Origin: Gammaproteobacteria bacterium UBA7803
GTDB lineage: Bacteria; Pseudomonadota; Gammaproteobacteria; Pseudomonadales; Azotimanducaceae
Length of the DNA: 64,000 nucleotides
Assembly (NCBI GenBank): GCA_002480525.1
Contig: DLCH01000078.1
Span: forward strand, 132,821 to 196,820
Reading direction: 5' to 3'
Below the pieces are notes generated by a model. That model was not told where the DNA came from. It was given only the letters and a program-made list of their open reading frames with translations, and did no database searches. Every line of letters starts with the position of its first letter. Within the stretch, counting starts at the first letter, position 1. Of this stretch, positions 49,468 through 59,647 are shown piece after piece. The translations under genes were made by a program, and so were the position numbers.

Positions 49468-50880
49468 TCAGCTCCGCCGCAGCCGCTCCGGCAGCTTGCG
49501 GTAGATGTCGCCGAAGCCGCCGTTGGACATGATGACCACGTGGCGTTTCTTCCGGGCCGGTGCGGGCAGCTCGGCCACCGCCTCGATCAGCCGGTCGAGG
49601 TCGTCGAACTGGCGGGCCGGGATCACGCAGTGCTGCACCACCTCGCCGAGGTCCCACTTGATGTTTTCGCCGCGGAACCAGAACACCTGGTCCGCCGGCG
49701 CGCAGCAGGTGGTGAGGTCGGCGCGCAGGGTGCCCAGGGACATGGTGTGGGAGCGGGGCTCGACGATGGCGAGGATCTCGTCGCTGCCGACCCGTCGGCG
49801 CAGGCCCTGCAGGGTGGTGCGGATGGCGGTGGGATGGTGGGCGAAATCGTCGTAGATCAGCACGTCGCCGATCTCGGCGATCCGGTCCATCCGCCGGGTG
49901 ACGCCGCGGAACCCGCAGAGCGCTTCGATCGCCAGCTCCGGCCGCACGCCGGCATGCCGGGCCGCGGCGATGGCGGCCAATGCGTTGGCCACGTTGTGCT
50001 CGCCGATCTGGCTCCAGCGCACCGTGCCCAGGGTCGCGTCGTCGAGATGCACGTCGAAGGCGCCGCCGTCCGGCTCCACCGGCGTGGCGTGCCAGCGCCG
50101 GCCCGTGTCCATGTCGTGGGGGCGGGCGCGCATGTGGCGGTCGCCGAAGCGCTCGATGGGCGTCCAGCAGCCCATCGCCAGCACCTCGCTGACCGCGTCG
50201 TCGTGGGTAGGCGCGACCACCAGGCCGCCGCCGGGCACCGTGCGCAGCAGGTGGTGGAACTGGGTCTGGATGGCCGCGAGATCGGGAAAGATGTCGGCGT
50301 GGTCGTGCTCGAGATTGTTGATGATCAGCGTGCGCGGCCGGTAGTGGACGAACTTCGAGCGGCGGTCGAAGTAGGAGGTGTCGTACTCGTCCGCCTCGAC
50401 CACGAAGAACGGCGCGTCGCCCAGCCGGGCGGAGTGCTCGAAGTTCTTCGGCACGCCGCCGATCAGGTAGCCCGGGGCGAGCCCGGCGTGCTCGAGAATC
50501 CACGCCAGCATGCTGGCGGTGGTGGTCTTGCCGTGGGTGCCGGACACGGCCAGCACCCAGCGTTCCGGCAGCACGTAGCTGCCGAGCCACTCCGCGCCGG
50601 ACACGTAGCGCAGTCCCCGTTCCAGCACGTACTCCACGCCGGGGTGGCCGCGGGGCAGCCCGGCGTTGCCGATCACCACCAGGTCCGGGGCCGGGTCGAG
50701 CTGGGCCGGGTCGAAGCCTTCGAACACCTCGATCTCGGCGGCGGCGAGCTGGTCGCTCATGGGCGGATAGACGGCCTTGTCCGAGCCCGAGACCCGGTAG
50801 CCCATTTCGCGGGCGAGCTGGGCCAGGCTGCCCATGAGCGTGCCGCCGATGCCGAGGAAGTAGATGTGCCCGCGGCTCAC
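49468..50880 (-). CDS. mpl: UDP-N-acetylmuramate:L-alanyl-gamma-D-glutamyl-meso-diaminopimelate ligase
   Basis: 470-residue Mur-ligase-family enzyme that reattaches recycled murein tripeptide to UDP-MurNAc in the cytoplasm. N-terminal HIYFLGIGGTLMGSLA is Mpl-like, the ATP loop is SGTHGKTTT, and the central segments NNLEHDHADIF and DDFAHHPTAI match the family; the last domain carries VEPRSHTMSLG. Length is standard. The start is GTG (VSRGHIY) overlapping the upstream membrane protein stop by 4 bases. Confidence 0.94.
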   Translation of the reverse strand: MSRGHIYFLGIGGTLMGSLAQLAREMGYRVSGSDKAVYPPMSDQLAAAEIEVFEGFDPAQLDPAPDLVVIGNAGLPRGHPGVEYVLERGLRYVSGAEWLGSYVLPERWVLAVSGTHGKTTTASMLAWILEHAGLAPGYLIGGVPKNFEHSARLGDAPFFVVEADEYDTSYFDRRSKFVHYRPRTLIINNLEHDHADIFPDLAAIQTQFHHLLRTVPGGGLVVAPTHDDAVSEVLAMGCWTPIERFGDRHMRARPHDMDTGRRWHATPVEPDGGAFDVHLDDATLGTVRWSQIGEHNVANALAAIAAARHAGVRPELAIEALCGFRGVTRRMDRIAEIGDVLIYDDFAHHPTAIRTTLQGLRRRVGSDEILAIVEPRSHTMSLGTLRADLTTCCAPADQVFWFRGENIKWDLGEVVQHCVIPARQFDDLDRLIEAVAELPAPARKKRHVVIMSNGGFGDIYRKLPERLRRS

Positions 50881-51386
50881 TGGGGCGGTCCCACCGCGAG
50901 CTGGCTGAAGGTCACGCTCATCAGCGAGATGGCCATCGCCACGCCGATGCCGACGGCCAGCGGCGCCTCCAGCGCCCGGTGCAGGATGAAGCCGGCCACC
51001 GCCACGGACCACACCAGGAAGCCCAGCAGCGCGACCGACAGGGCGGCGTCGCCGAACTGGGTCGCCAGCGGCAGCACCCCGGCGAAGCAGGCGGTGATGA
51101 TCAGGTCGCAGCCGAAGATCGCGGTGATGGTGGTGACGAACCGCGCGCCCAGGTTCTTCAGCGACAGGGCGAGCAGCACCAGCACCGCGGTCGCGGTCTG
51201 ACCGACGATCACCGCGGTGGCGGTGCGCAGGGTGTTCACGCCCCCGTCCAGGGCGGAGGACACCAGCACGCTGCCGATGAGATTGGCGGCCACCACCGCG
51301 GCCACGAAGGCGCCGTGGGACGGCACGTAGGCCGGGCTCTGGCGCAGCAGACAGATCTGCCAGAACAGGTTGAGGATGGCTTTCAT
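50877..51386 (-). CDS. Small integral membrane protein upstream of mpl
   Basis: 169 residues with about four membrane helices. The N-terminus MKAILNLFWQICLLRQSPAY is short and amphipathic, then hydrophobic helices alternate with short loops; no charged catalytic motif. I do not recognise a named family. It overlaps mpl by 4 bases and so is translationally coupled. The start is placed at MKAILNL rather than 21 codons upstream. Confidence 0.75.
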   Translation of the reverse strand: MKAILNLFWQICLLRQSPAYVPSHGAFVAAVVAANLIGSVLVSSALDGGVNTLRTATAVIVGQTATAVLVLLALSLKNLGARFVTTITAIFGCDLIITACFAGVLPLATQFGDAALSVALLGFLVWSVAVAGFILHRALEAPLAVGIGVAMAISLMSVTFSQLAVGPPQ

Positions 51387-51520
51387 GCGTTCACTGCCGG
51401 TGTCGAGAAGCCGGCCGACGACGACCGGTGAGCCCCGAAATTGTCGCACAAATCGCCGGCATCACCGACAATGGGCAGCGCCGCGTTTCCACACAGTCAG
51501 CACAGCAGGAGTTCACCGTC

Positions 51521-52780
51521 ATGGCGAAAGCCAATGCCTTCTATGCGCAGTCCGGAGGGGTCACCGCCGTCATCAACGCCAGCGCCTGCGGCGTCATCGA
51601 AACCGCCCGTCAGCACAAGGACCGCATCGGCAAGGTGTTCGCCGGCAGAAACGGCATCGTCGGCGCGCTGAACGAGGAACTCATCGACACCGGCAAGGAA
51701 TCGGCCAGGGCCATCGCCGCGCTGCGCTACACGCCGGCCGGTGCTTTCGGCTCCTGCCGCTACAAGCTGAAGGGCATCGAGGAGAACCGCAGGGAATACG
51801 AGCGGCTCATCGACGTGTTCCGCGCCCACGACATCCGCTACTTCTTCTACAACGGCGGCGGCGATTCCCAGGACACCGCCCACAAGGTCTCCCAGCTCGC
51901 CACCGCCATGGACTACCCGATCACCTGCATCGGCGTGCCGAAGACGGTGGACAACGATCTGCCGCTGACGGACTGCTGTCCCGGCTTCGGCTCGGTGGCG
52001 AAATACGTGGCGGTCTCCACCCGGGAGGCCGGGCTCGACGTTGCCTCCATGTGCGACACCTCCACCAAGGTGTTCGTCCTCGAGGTCATGGGCCGTCACG
52101 CCGGCTGGATCGCCGCCGCCGCCGGGCTCGCCGCGGAGGAGCCGGGGGACCCGCCCCACGTCATCCTGCTGCCGGAGGTCGCCTTCGACCGCCCGCGCTT
52201 CCTGGCCAAGGTGAAGGCCACCGTGGACAAGCTCGGCTACTGCGTCATCGTGGTCTCCGAAGGCGCCCAGTACGCCGACGGCACCTTTCTCGCCGACGCC
52301 GGCGGCAAGGATGCCTTCGGCCACACCCAGCTCGGCGGCGTGGCGCCATTCATCGCCGACATGGTGAAGTCCGAGCTCGGCTACAAGTACCACTGGGCCG
52401 TGGCCGACTACCTGCAGCGGGCGGCCCGTCACATCGCCTCCGCCACCGACGTGGAGCAGGCCTACGCCGTCGGCAGGGCGGCGGTGGAGCTCGCGCTCGC
52501 CGGCCGCAACGCGGTGATGCCGACCATCGTCCGCCAGCGTGACCAGCCTTACCGCTGGACCACCGGCGAGGCGCCGCTGAAGAAGGTCGCCAACGTCGAG
52601 AAGAAGATGCCGAAACGATTCATCAGCAAGGACGGTTTCGGCATCACGCCGTCCGCCCGGCAGTACCTGGCGCCGCTGATCGCCGGCGAGGACTATCCCC
52701 CGTACCGCAACGGCCTGCCCCAGTACGCCCGCCTGAAGCGCGTGCTGGCGCCGAAGAAGCTGCCGCCGTTCGAGGTCTGA
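51521..52780 (+). CDS. 6-phosphofructokinase, probably pyrophosphate-dependent
   Basis: 419-residue phosphofructokinase of the long PPi-type group. The phosphate-donor site reads GGGDSQDT and the catalytic region PKTVDNDLP with the lysine characteristic of PPi-using enzymes. GRHAGW is the substrate-binding loop. The enzyme interconverts fructose 6-phosphate and the 1,6-bisphosphate reversibly with PPi. The start with AGGAG about 9 bases upstream is preferred over a frame opening 31 codons earlier. A membrane pyrophosphatase is encoded 2 kb away. Confidence 0.9.
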   Translation: MAKANAFYAQSGGVTAVINASACGVIETARQHKDRIGKVFAGRNGIVGALNEELIDTGKESARAIAALRYTPAGAFGSCRYKLKGIEENRREYERLIDVFRAHDIRYFFYNGGGDSQDTAHKVSQLATAMDYPITCIGVPKTVDNDLPLTDCCPGFGSVAKYVAVSTREAGLDVASMCDTSTKVFVLEVMGRHAGWIAAAAGLAAEEPGDPPHVILLPEVAFDRPRFLAKVKATVDKLGYCVIVVSEGAQYADGTFLADAGGKDAFGHTQLGGVAPFIADMVKSELGYKYHWAVADYLQRAARHIASATDVEQAYAVGRAAVELALAGRNAVMPTIVRQRDQPYRWTTGEAPLKKVANVEKKMPKRFISKDGFGITPSARQYLAPLIAGEDYPPYRNGLPQYARLKRVLAPKKLPPFEV

Positions 52781-52785
52781 GCGCC

Positions 52786-53082
52786 ATGCTGCGGCCGGCC
52801 ATCGCGGCGCTGCTGATGCTGCTCGCCGGCTGTGCCGGCACGGGCGGGCCGCGCCAGAACGCGGACGGGACCTGGAGCATCCAGTGCGCCGGCGGGTACC
52901 ACGACTGGAGCCGCTGCCTGTCCAGGGCGGAGCGCCTGTGCGGCCGCGCCGGCTTCGACATCGTCTCCCGGGTGAGCGACGAGGGCAGCTCCGGCGTGGG
53001 GACCCGGGACTGGTCCGCCGAAGGCTCCGAGGTACAGCGGACGATGATCGTGCGCTGTCGCGGCGCCGACGGGGTGCGGTAG
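52786..53082 (+). CDS. Small lipoprotein
   Basis: 98 residues: signal MLRPAIAALLMLL with lipobox LAGC at about residue 16. The mature part is small with paired cysteines (CAGGYHDWSRC) suggesting disulfides. Unknown function. Starts 5 bases after the phosphofructokinase stop, so probably cotranscribed. Confidence 0.78.
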   Translation: MLRPAIAALLMLLAGCAGTGGPRQNADGTWSIQCAGGYHDWSRCLSRAERLCGRAGFDIVSRVSDEGSSGVGTRDWSAEGSEVQRTMIVRCRGADGVR

Positions 53083-53107
53083 CCGGGCTCGATCAGCCCC
53101 GCCGGGG

Positions 53108-53887
53108 TCAGCCCCGCGGCGTCAGCGCGAGCTGGCGCGACTGCGCCACCAGCCGCCCGGTCTCGTCCCACAGCTCGCCGTCCTCCTCCAGCATCCCGCC
53201 GGTGATGAAGCGCGTCGTGAAGCGGCACCGCAGCCAGCCGGGCGCAGGCAGGCCGCGCACGTGGGCGGTCATCTCCACCGTCGGCGTCCAGGCGATGGGC
53301 AGATTGGCGTTGAACACCGTGGGCGGAAACGCGTCTGCGGCCAGGATCAGGCCGAACGCATCGATGGGCTCGTCGCGGAACCTCAGCCAGCCCCGGAACA
53401 GCGGCCGGCCCGTGGGCTCGCCGCGGGCGAAGCCGGCGTCCTCGGGATGCAGCCGCAGGTCGAAACGGCTCATCAGCGTCGGCGAGCCGGCCTCGGGGCT
53501 GAAGGACACGCAGTCGTCCGGATCCGGCAGTTCGGGCGGCGTCGCGTCCACCCGCACCGGTCCTTCCACCTCGCCGAGCTCGGCGAAGCTGCCGAGCAGT
53601 TCCACCACCGGCCGGTCCCCGCTGCGCAGCGAGCCGCGCACCGTCGAGAACCGCTTGCCGGTCTTGATCACCGCGGGTTCGCACACCACCGGTCCCGGAC
53701 GTCCCGGCGACAGGAAGTGGGCATTGAGCGCCACCGGGTGCGGGCGGCTGGCCGCCGCCATGGCCCGGGCGGCGATGGCCATCAGGTAGCCGCCGTTGGC
53801 GTTGCCGCCGACGTCCCAGCCCTCGTGAATGGTGGCGTCGAACACGTCGCCGCGGCGGGTGACGGCGGTATCGCTGGAAAAGCTCAT
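53108..53887 (-). CDS. Acyl-CoA thioesterase (hotdog)
   Basis: 259-residue double-hotdog thioesterase-like protein. GWDVGGNANGGYLMAIAARA marks the helix region of the first hotdog, with RPGPVVCEP and GKRFSTV following. The second domain contains the conserved RWLRFRDEP-like and LPIAWTPTVEMTAH segments, the latter carrying the catalytic Thr/Glu region of such thioesterases. Probably hydrolyses acyl-CoAs or modulates their pools. Separate by about 55 bases from the GST gene upstream. Confidence 0.88.
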   Translation of the reverse strand: MSFSSDTAVTRRGDVFDATIHEGWDVGGNANGGYLMAIAARAMAAASRPHPVALNAHFLSPGRPGPVVCEPAVIKTGKRFSTVRGSLRSGDRPVVELLGSFAELGEVEGPVRVDATPPELPDPDDCVSFSPEAGSPTLMSRFDLRLHPEDAGFARGEPTGRPLFRGWLRFRDEPIDAFGLILAADAFPPTVFNANLPIAWTPTVEMTAHVRGLPAPGWLRCRFTTRFITGGMLEEDGELWDETGRLVAQSRQLALTPRG

Positions 53888-53941
53888 CAGGGTCCTCCTC
53901 GGGGTGGCGGCATGGCCGACCGGCGCCCGGACTTGCGAGGT

Positions 53942-54673
53942 TCAAAGGGCGGCGTCGGGGTCTCCTCCGAGGCCGCGGACGTAGTCGTCGTACACGTCGA
54001 TCCGGGGGGCGGTGCGGGCTTCGGCGTGGAGCGCGCGCACGGCCGGGCTGTCCTCCATGGTGCGGGCGTAGCGCTCGAGGTCCGCGGGCAGGTCGACTCG
54101 GTAGCTGCGGAACCGGGTCAGCACCGGATAGTACATGCAGTCGACGATGCCGAAGCGGCCGCCGAGGAACGGCCCGCCGTGGCGATCGAGCTGGGTTTCC
54201 CAGATCTCGAACACCCGCTCGACGTTGCGGCGGGTTTCCGGGCGCAGTGCCATGTGGGGCACGCGCGCGAACAGGTGGCAGGACAGATCGGCCCTCAGGT
54301 CGGCAAAGCCGCTCGCCATCTCGCAGCAGACGGCGCGGTCCCGCGCCCGGGCCAGCGGATGGTCGGGCCACAGGCCGGCTTCGGGGTGGGTGTCCGCCAC
54401 CCACTCGCAGATCGCCAGCGCCTCGTGGATCGGCTCGCCGTCCACCCACAGCACCGGGAACAGCCCGGTGACGCTGCCCATACGGCGGCGCGTGCCGAGA
54501 TCGGTGACCACGGCCTCGAGCTGGCCCGAATCGTTGCGCGTCTGGCGCTGCATCTCGGGCAGTTCGGCGGTGCGGGTCTCGAAGGGAATGCCGGCGTGGG
54601 TCAACGCCAGCCACGGCCGCATGGACCAGGAGGAGTAGCGGAGACTGAGAACGTTGAGGATCAGTTCGGACAC
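53942..54673 (-). CDS. Glutathione S-transferase
   Basis: 243-residue two-domain GST. The N-terminal thioredoxin fold has YSSWSMRPWLAL with the probable catalytic serine or tyrosine, and GLFPVLWVDGEPIHEALAICEW, the cis-proline and glutathione-binding segments. The C-terminal domain is helical with GGRFGIVDCMYYPVL. It conjugates glutathione to electrophiles or acts as isomerase; substrate unknown. Adjacent to a thioesterase gene in the same direction. Confidence 0.9.
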   Translation of the reverse strand: MSELILNVLSLRYSSWSMRPWLALTHAGIPFETRTAELPEMQRQTRNDSGQLEAVVTDLGTRRRMGSVTGLFPVLWVDGEPIHEALAICEWVADTHPEAGLWPDHPLARARDRAVCCEMASGFADLRADLSCHLFARVPHMALRPETRRNVERVFEIWETQLDRHGGPFLGGRFGIVDCMYYPVLTRFRSYRVDLPADLERYARTMEDSPAVRALHAEARTAPRIDVYDDYVRGLGGDPDAAL

Positions 54674-54697
54674 GCCGGGCCTCCGGATCTTGCGCCT

Positions 54698-54764
54698 GTA
54701 GGAGCGGCCTCCAGGCCGCGATTGGTCTGCGGCGACGGAATCGCGGCCTGGAGGCCGCTCCTAC
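54698..54764. repeat. REP-type inverted repeat (BIME-like) 3, covariant centre
   Basis: Arms at 54698-54723 and 54739-54764, 26 bases, perfectly inverted, loop about 15 bases. Compared with the other copies the arm centre is CTCCAGG instead of CTCCCGG, and the opposite arm changes to CCTGG accordingly. The compensatory change preserves pairing, which argues that the hairpin itself is selected or copied as a unit. Confidence 0.9.
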
Positions 54765-54818
54765 GAGGCAGTTGGCAAGACGGGAAGGTGCCCGGCCGGG
54801 GGGCGCCTTCCCGTGAGG

Positions 54819-56849
<2,031 letters not shown>

Positions 56850-56956
56850 CGAGGTCCCCAAATCCGAATGATGAACGAGCCGGCGGCGCCCTGATTCTTG
56901 CGTGACTGCATGACTGCCGATCAGTTTGCGCCGAAACCAGCCTTGCGGCGGCGCGT

Positions 56957-56985
56957 ATTCTAGCTATTCGCTGCAGGAATAAGAA
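56957..56985 (-). promoter_or_regulatory. Candidate promoter of hppA
   Basis: On the minus strand TTCTTA (56980-56985) and TAGAAT (56957-56962) with a 17-base spacer, in a local AT-rich pocket about 110 bases before the hppA start. Matches consensus moderately. The gap 56850-57153 otherwise contains only the REP element below. Confidence 0.35.
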
Positions 56986-57023
56986 CCGTGGGCCGTAGAC
57001 GATTTGCGCCACCCGGTCCCCCG

Positions 57024-57143
57024 GTAGGAGCGGCCTCCCGGCCGCGATCGGCCGCCGCGAAGCGGCGGCTTGGCGGTTTCCCTTCGGGAAACCGCATGAC
57101 CATTCAAGCGCTTGGCCGATCGCGGCCGGGAGGCCGCTCCTAC
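57024..57143. repeat. REP-type inverted repeat (BIME-like) 4, with two nested hairpins
   Basis: Outer arms at 57024-57053 and 57114-57143, 30 bases and perfectly inverted, the same REP arm extended by GATCGGCC. The loop holds two more perfect hairpins: GCCGCCGC/GCGGCGGC with a 3-base loop at 57051-57069, and GCGGTTTCCC/GGGAAACCGC with a 3-base loop at 57073-57095. A cruciform-like three-stem element, next to the 3' end of the DUF2333 gene. Confidence 0.9.
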
Positions 57144-57153
57144 GAGGTGGGGG

Positions 57154-58188
57154 TCAGCCCTGGGCGAGGAGCTGGCGCAGGTCGCTGATCGCGGCGTTGG
57201 CCCGGGAGATGTAGGAGGCCATCACCAGGGAGTGGTTGGCCAGCAGGCCCAGGCCGTCGCCGTTGAGGATCACCGGGCTCCAGATGGTGTCCTGGGTGGA
57301 CTCCAGCTCGCGGATGATCTGCTGCAGGCTGACCCGGGCGTTCTTCTTGTCCAGCACGTCGCCGAAGTCGTGCTCCATGGCCTTGAGGAAGTGCAGCAGC
57401 GCCCAGGTCTGGCCCCGGGCCTCGAAGAACACGTCGTCGATGTCCATCCAGGGCGTGCGGACCGTTTCCTCGGCGGGGGCCCTGGTCGCCTGGGCCGCGC
57501 CCGGGTCGCCGGCCAGGTCGACGTTGAGCTGGCGCTTGCCGACGCTGGCGGAGAGGCGCTGGGACAGGCTGCCGAGCCGGGTTTCCACGCCCTCGAGCCA
57601 GGCCCGCAGGTTGTCGGCCCGGGCGTAGAACTGGGCGTTCGGCTCGTTCGGGTCCGCCAGGCGGTCCAGGTAGTCCTCGAACAGCCGGATGCCGTCCCGG
57701 TATTCGCTCTCGCTCTGGGGGAACGCCCAGCTCGAGTTGTCGAAGAAGAACTTGCCTTCGGCCACGGACAGGTCCGGATCCTCGGTGGACTGGCTCTGGG
57801 AGCGGGAGAAATCGATGCGGAAGGCCCGGGCGGCGTCACGGATCTGGGTGAGCACGCCGAATTCCCAGTTCGGCACGTTGTCCATCCACACGCCGGGCGG
57901 GAACAGGTCGTTGCTGACGTAGCCGCCGCGTTTCTCGAGCAGCGTGTCCGCCATGTGGATCAGGGTGACGGTGGTGGTGTAGCCGATCACCCGTGTGCGG
58001 CCGCGATCCTCGGCGTGGGCGGCGGCAAACTCCTGCACGGCGAAGGTGTCCGGCTCGTAGTCCCACCACCAGGCGAGCGCCAGGCAGCCGATCAGGTACA
58101 CGCCGATCAGCAGGGCGGCCACGCGGCCCGCCATGCCCAGGGTGGCGCCGCGCGCCTTCAGGGTCTGCCACAGTCCTCCGGCCATCAT
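57154..58188 (-). CDS. DUF2333 family protein
   Basis: 344 residues, membrane-anchored by one N-terminal helix (about residues 20-42), rest periplasmic. Conserved blocks GGYVSND, PPGVWMDNVPNWEFGVL and IVRELEST-like sequence place it in DUF2333, a family of gammaproteobacteria with no established function. The C-terminal half is helical. Its ATG overlaps the stop of the copper chaperone gene by 4 bases. Confidence 0.93.
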   Translation of the reverse strand: MMAGGLWQTLKARGATLGMAGRVAALLIGVYLIGCLALAWWWDYEPDTFAVQEFAAAHAEDRGRTRVIGYTTTVTLIHMADTLLEKRGGYVSNDLFPPGVWMDNVPNWEFGVLTQIRDAARAFRIDFSRSQSQSTEDPDLSVAEGKFFFDNSSWAFPQSESEYRDGIRLFEDYLDRLADPNEPNAQFYARADNLRAWLEGVETRLGSLSQRLSASVGKRQLNVDLAGDPGAAQATRAPAEETVRTPWMDIDDVFFEARGQTWALLHFLKAMEHDFGDVLDKKNARVSLQQIIRELESTQDTIWSPVILNGDGLGLLANHSLVMASYISRANAAISDLRQLLAQG

Positions 58189-58664
58189 GCTTCTCCCAGG
58201 CTCACGGTGCGGAATCGCACCGTCGTGGTCTCGCCGTCGCTGCGCTCGAAGGTCACGTCGATGCCTTCGGCGGGCAGGGACTCGATGCCGAACAGCATCA
58301 GATGCCGTCCGCCTGGCTCGAAGCGTACGGTTTCCCCGGCGCCGATCTCAACCGAGTCGAGCTGGCGCATGCGCATCATGCCGCCGTCCTGCTCGCTGAC
58401 GTGCATCTCCACGGCATTCGCGGCGGGGCTCGAGACGCCGGTCAGCACCACCGCCTCGGTGCCGCCGTTGCGGACCGCGAAGTAGCCGGCCGTCATGGTC
58501 CGCCCGGGTACCGGCTCGCGGACCCGGGCCTCCTCGAACGCGAGCCCCGCCGGGGCCGGCGCGGCGTCGGGGGCGCCGCCTCCGCAGGCGCCCAGGGTGA
58601 GCAGGGTCAGCAGCAGGATCGCCGGGCTGGCGTTCCGGGTGCGGCGGTTCAACGACGTAGACAT
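58185..58664 (-). CDS. PCu(A)C-type periplasmic copper chaperone
   Basis: 159-residue lipoprotein-like copper chaperone. Signal peptide with lipobox LGAC near residue 26, then a cupredoxin-like domain with the metal motif MHVS ... MMRM ... HLMLFG, the H-x10-M-x21-H-x-M-type pattern of PCuAC proteins, which deliver Cu(I) to cytochrome oxidase CuA sites. Start chosen at MSTSLNRRT; the upstream gene's stop lies 15 bases inside it. Confidence 0.9.
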   Translation of the reverse strand: MSTSLNRRTRNASPAILLLTLLTLGACGGGAPDAAPAPAGLAFEEARVREPVPGRTMTAGYFAVRNGGTEAVVLTGVSSPAANAVEMHVSEQDGGMMRMRQLDSVEIGAGETVRFEPGGRHLMLFGIESLPAEGIDVTFERSDGETTTVRFRTVSLGEA

Positions 58665-59407
58665 AACACCTCGATTGCCGGGGGCGAGCCGATGTTGAGC
58701 CGCGCCTGGATGCGCTGGGCGCCGGCGCTGCTCATCTGCTGGTAGATCCATCGCCCCTCGGCATCGTTGCGGGCGGTGATCTCGGTCCGGCAGCCCTCGA
58801 CCCGGCTCGCGGCGCCGGCCTGACGCAGGACGTCGGCAACGGCGTCGGTCCGGTCGCGCAACCCGACCGGGTCGAGGCGGATGACCTGCCGGTCGGCGCC
58901 GTCGATCAGGTCGATCTGGGCCTGGGTCGGCGGAATGCCGGCGTGGTCCGGGTCCACCAGCCGGGCCCGGTCCAGCATGGCCCGGGCCTGCTCGAACCGG
59001 CGGCCGTCCACGGCGCCAAGCGCCAATTCCAGGTAGCGCTCGACGATCCGCTCCAGGCCGCGGCGGGCCTCGTCGTTGTCGGGGTCGAGCAGGCGCACGC
59101 GGTCGTACAGGTCCAGGGCGCTGCCGGCCATGGGATAGGTGAGGTGATCCTCGGCGATGGCGCGGTCGGCGCGGTCGAGCAGCGCGGCGACGGTGGCGCG
59201 CTCCTCCGCCGTCAACGGCGGCCGTTGCGGGGCGGCGGCCGCGGCGGGCTCCGGCGTGGTCTCGGGCGGCGGCACGGTCTCCGGACCGGCGTCGGGTTCC
59301 GGCGCGGCCGGCGGTGCGAGCGCCGTGCACCCCGCGGCCAGCAGCAGAACCAGCATGAGGCCGCTGCGGGGACCATTCAGAAAAGTAAACTGCCGAAACG
59401 GGTTCAA
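58649..59407 (-). CDS. Lipoprotein with TPR-like repeats
   Basis: 252-residue lipoprotein: hydrophobic segment, lipobox LAAGC, a Pro/Glu/Ala-rich linker, then helical repeats resembling tetratricopeptides (ALDLYDRVRLLDPDN, RARLVDPDHAG), and a C-terminal domain with two cysteines. The start is uncertain: the TTG used here (NPFRQFTFL) gives a proper signal, while the ATG 17 codons later leaves no basic n-region and one 16 codons earlier lies over the likely -10. It is divergent from dsbD. Confidence 0.75.
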   Translation of the reverse strand: MNPFRQFTFLNGPRSGLMLVLLLAAGCTALAPPAAPEPDAGPETVPPPETTPEPAAAAAPQRPPLTAEERATVAALLDRADRAIAEDHLTYPMAGSALDLYDRVRLLDPDNDEARRGLERIVERYLELALGAVDGRRFEQARAMLDRARLVDPDHAGIPPTQAQIDLIDGADRQVIRLDPVGLRDRTDAVADVLRQAGAASRVEGCRTEITARNDAEGRWIYQQMSSAGAQRIQARLNIGSPPAIEVLCLRR

Positions 59408-59647
59408 GGCACAGATCTCAGAATCGCGGGCCCGGGTACGGTATAGTGCCCGCACACCGGGCGAACTCCAACGCCCGCGGCGTGTCGATAGAGAGCGTGC
59501 CGGCGTGGCGTCGGCGCGGAGTCAGCAACGAACGGGGTCGAGCGCGTGCCAGGGATCGAATCTGCCTCAACCAGTCGCCGTCGGGTCGACGCAGTCCGAC
59601 GGCGGCCCGTCGCGGTGCCGCTGGCGGCGCCCTCTCCGGTCCGTCCG

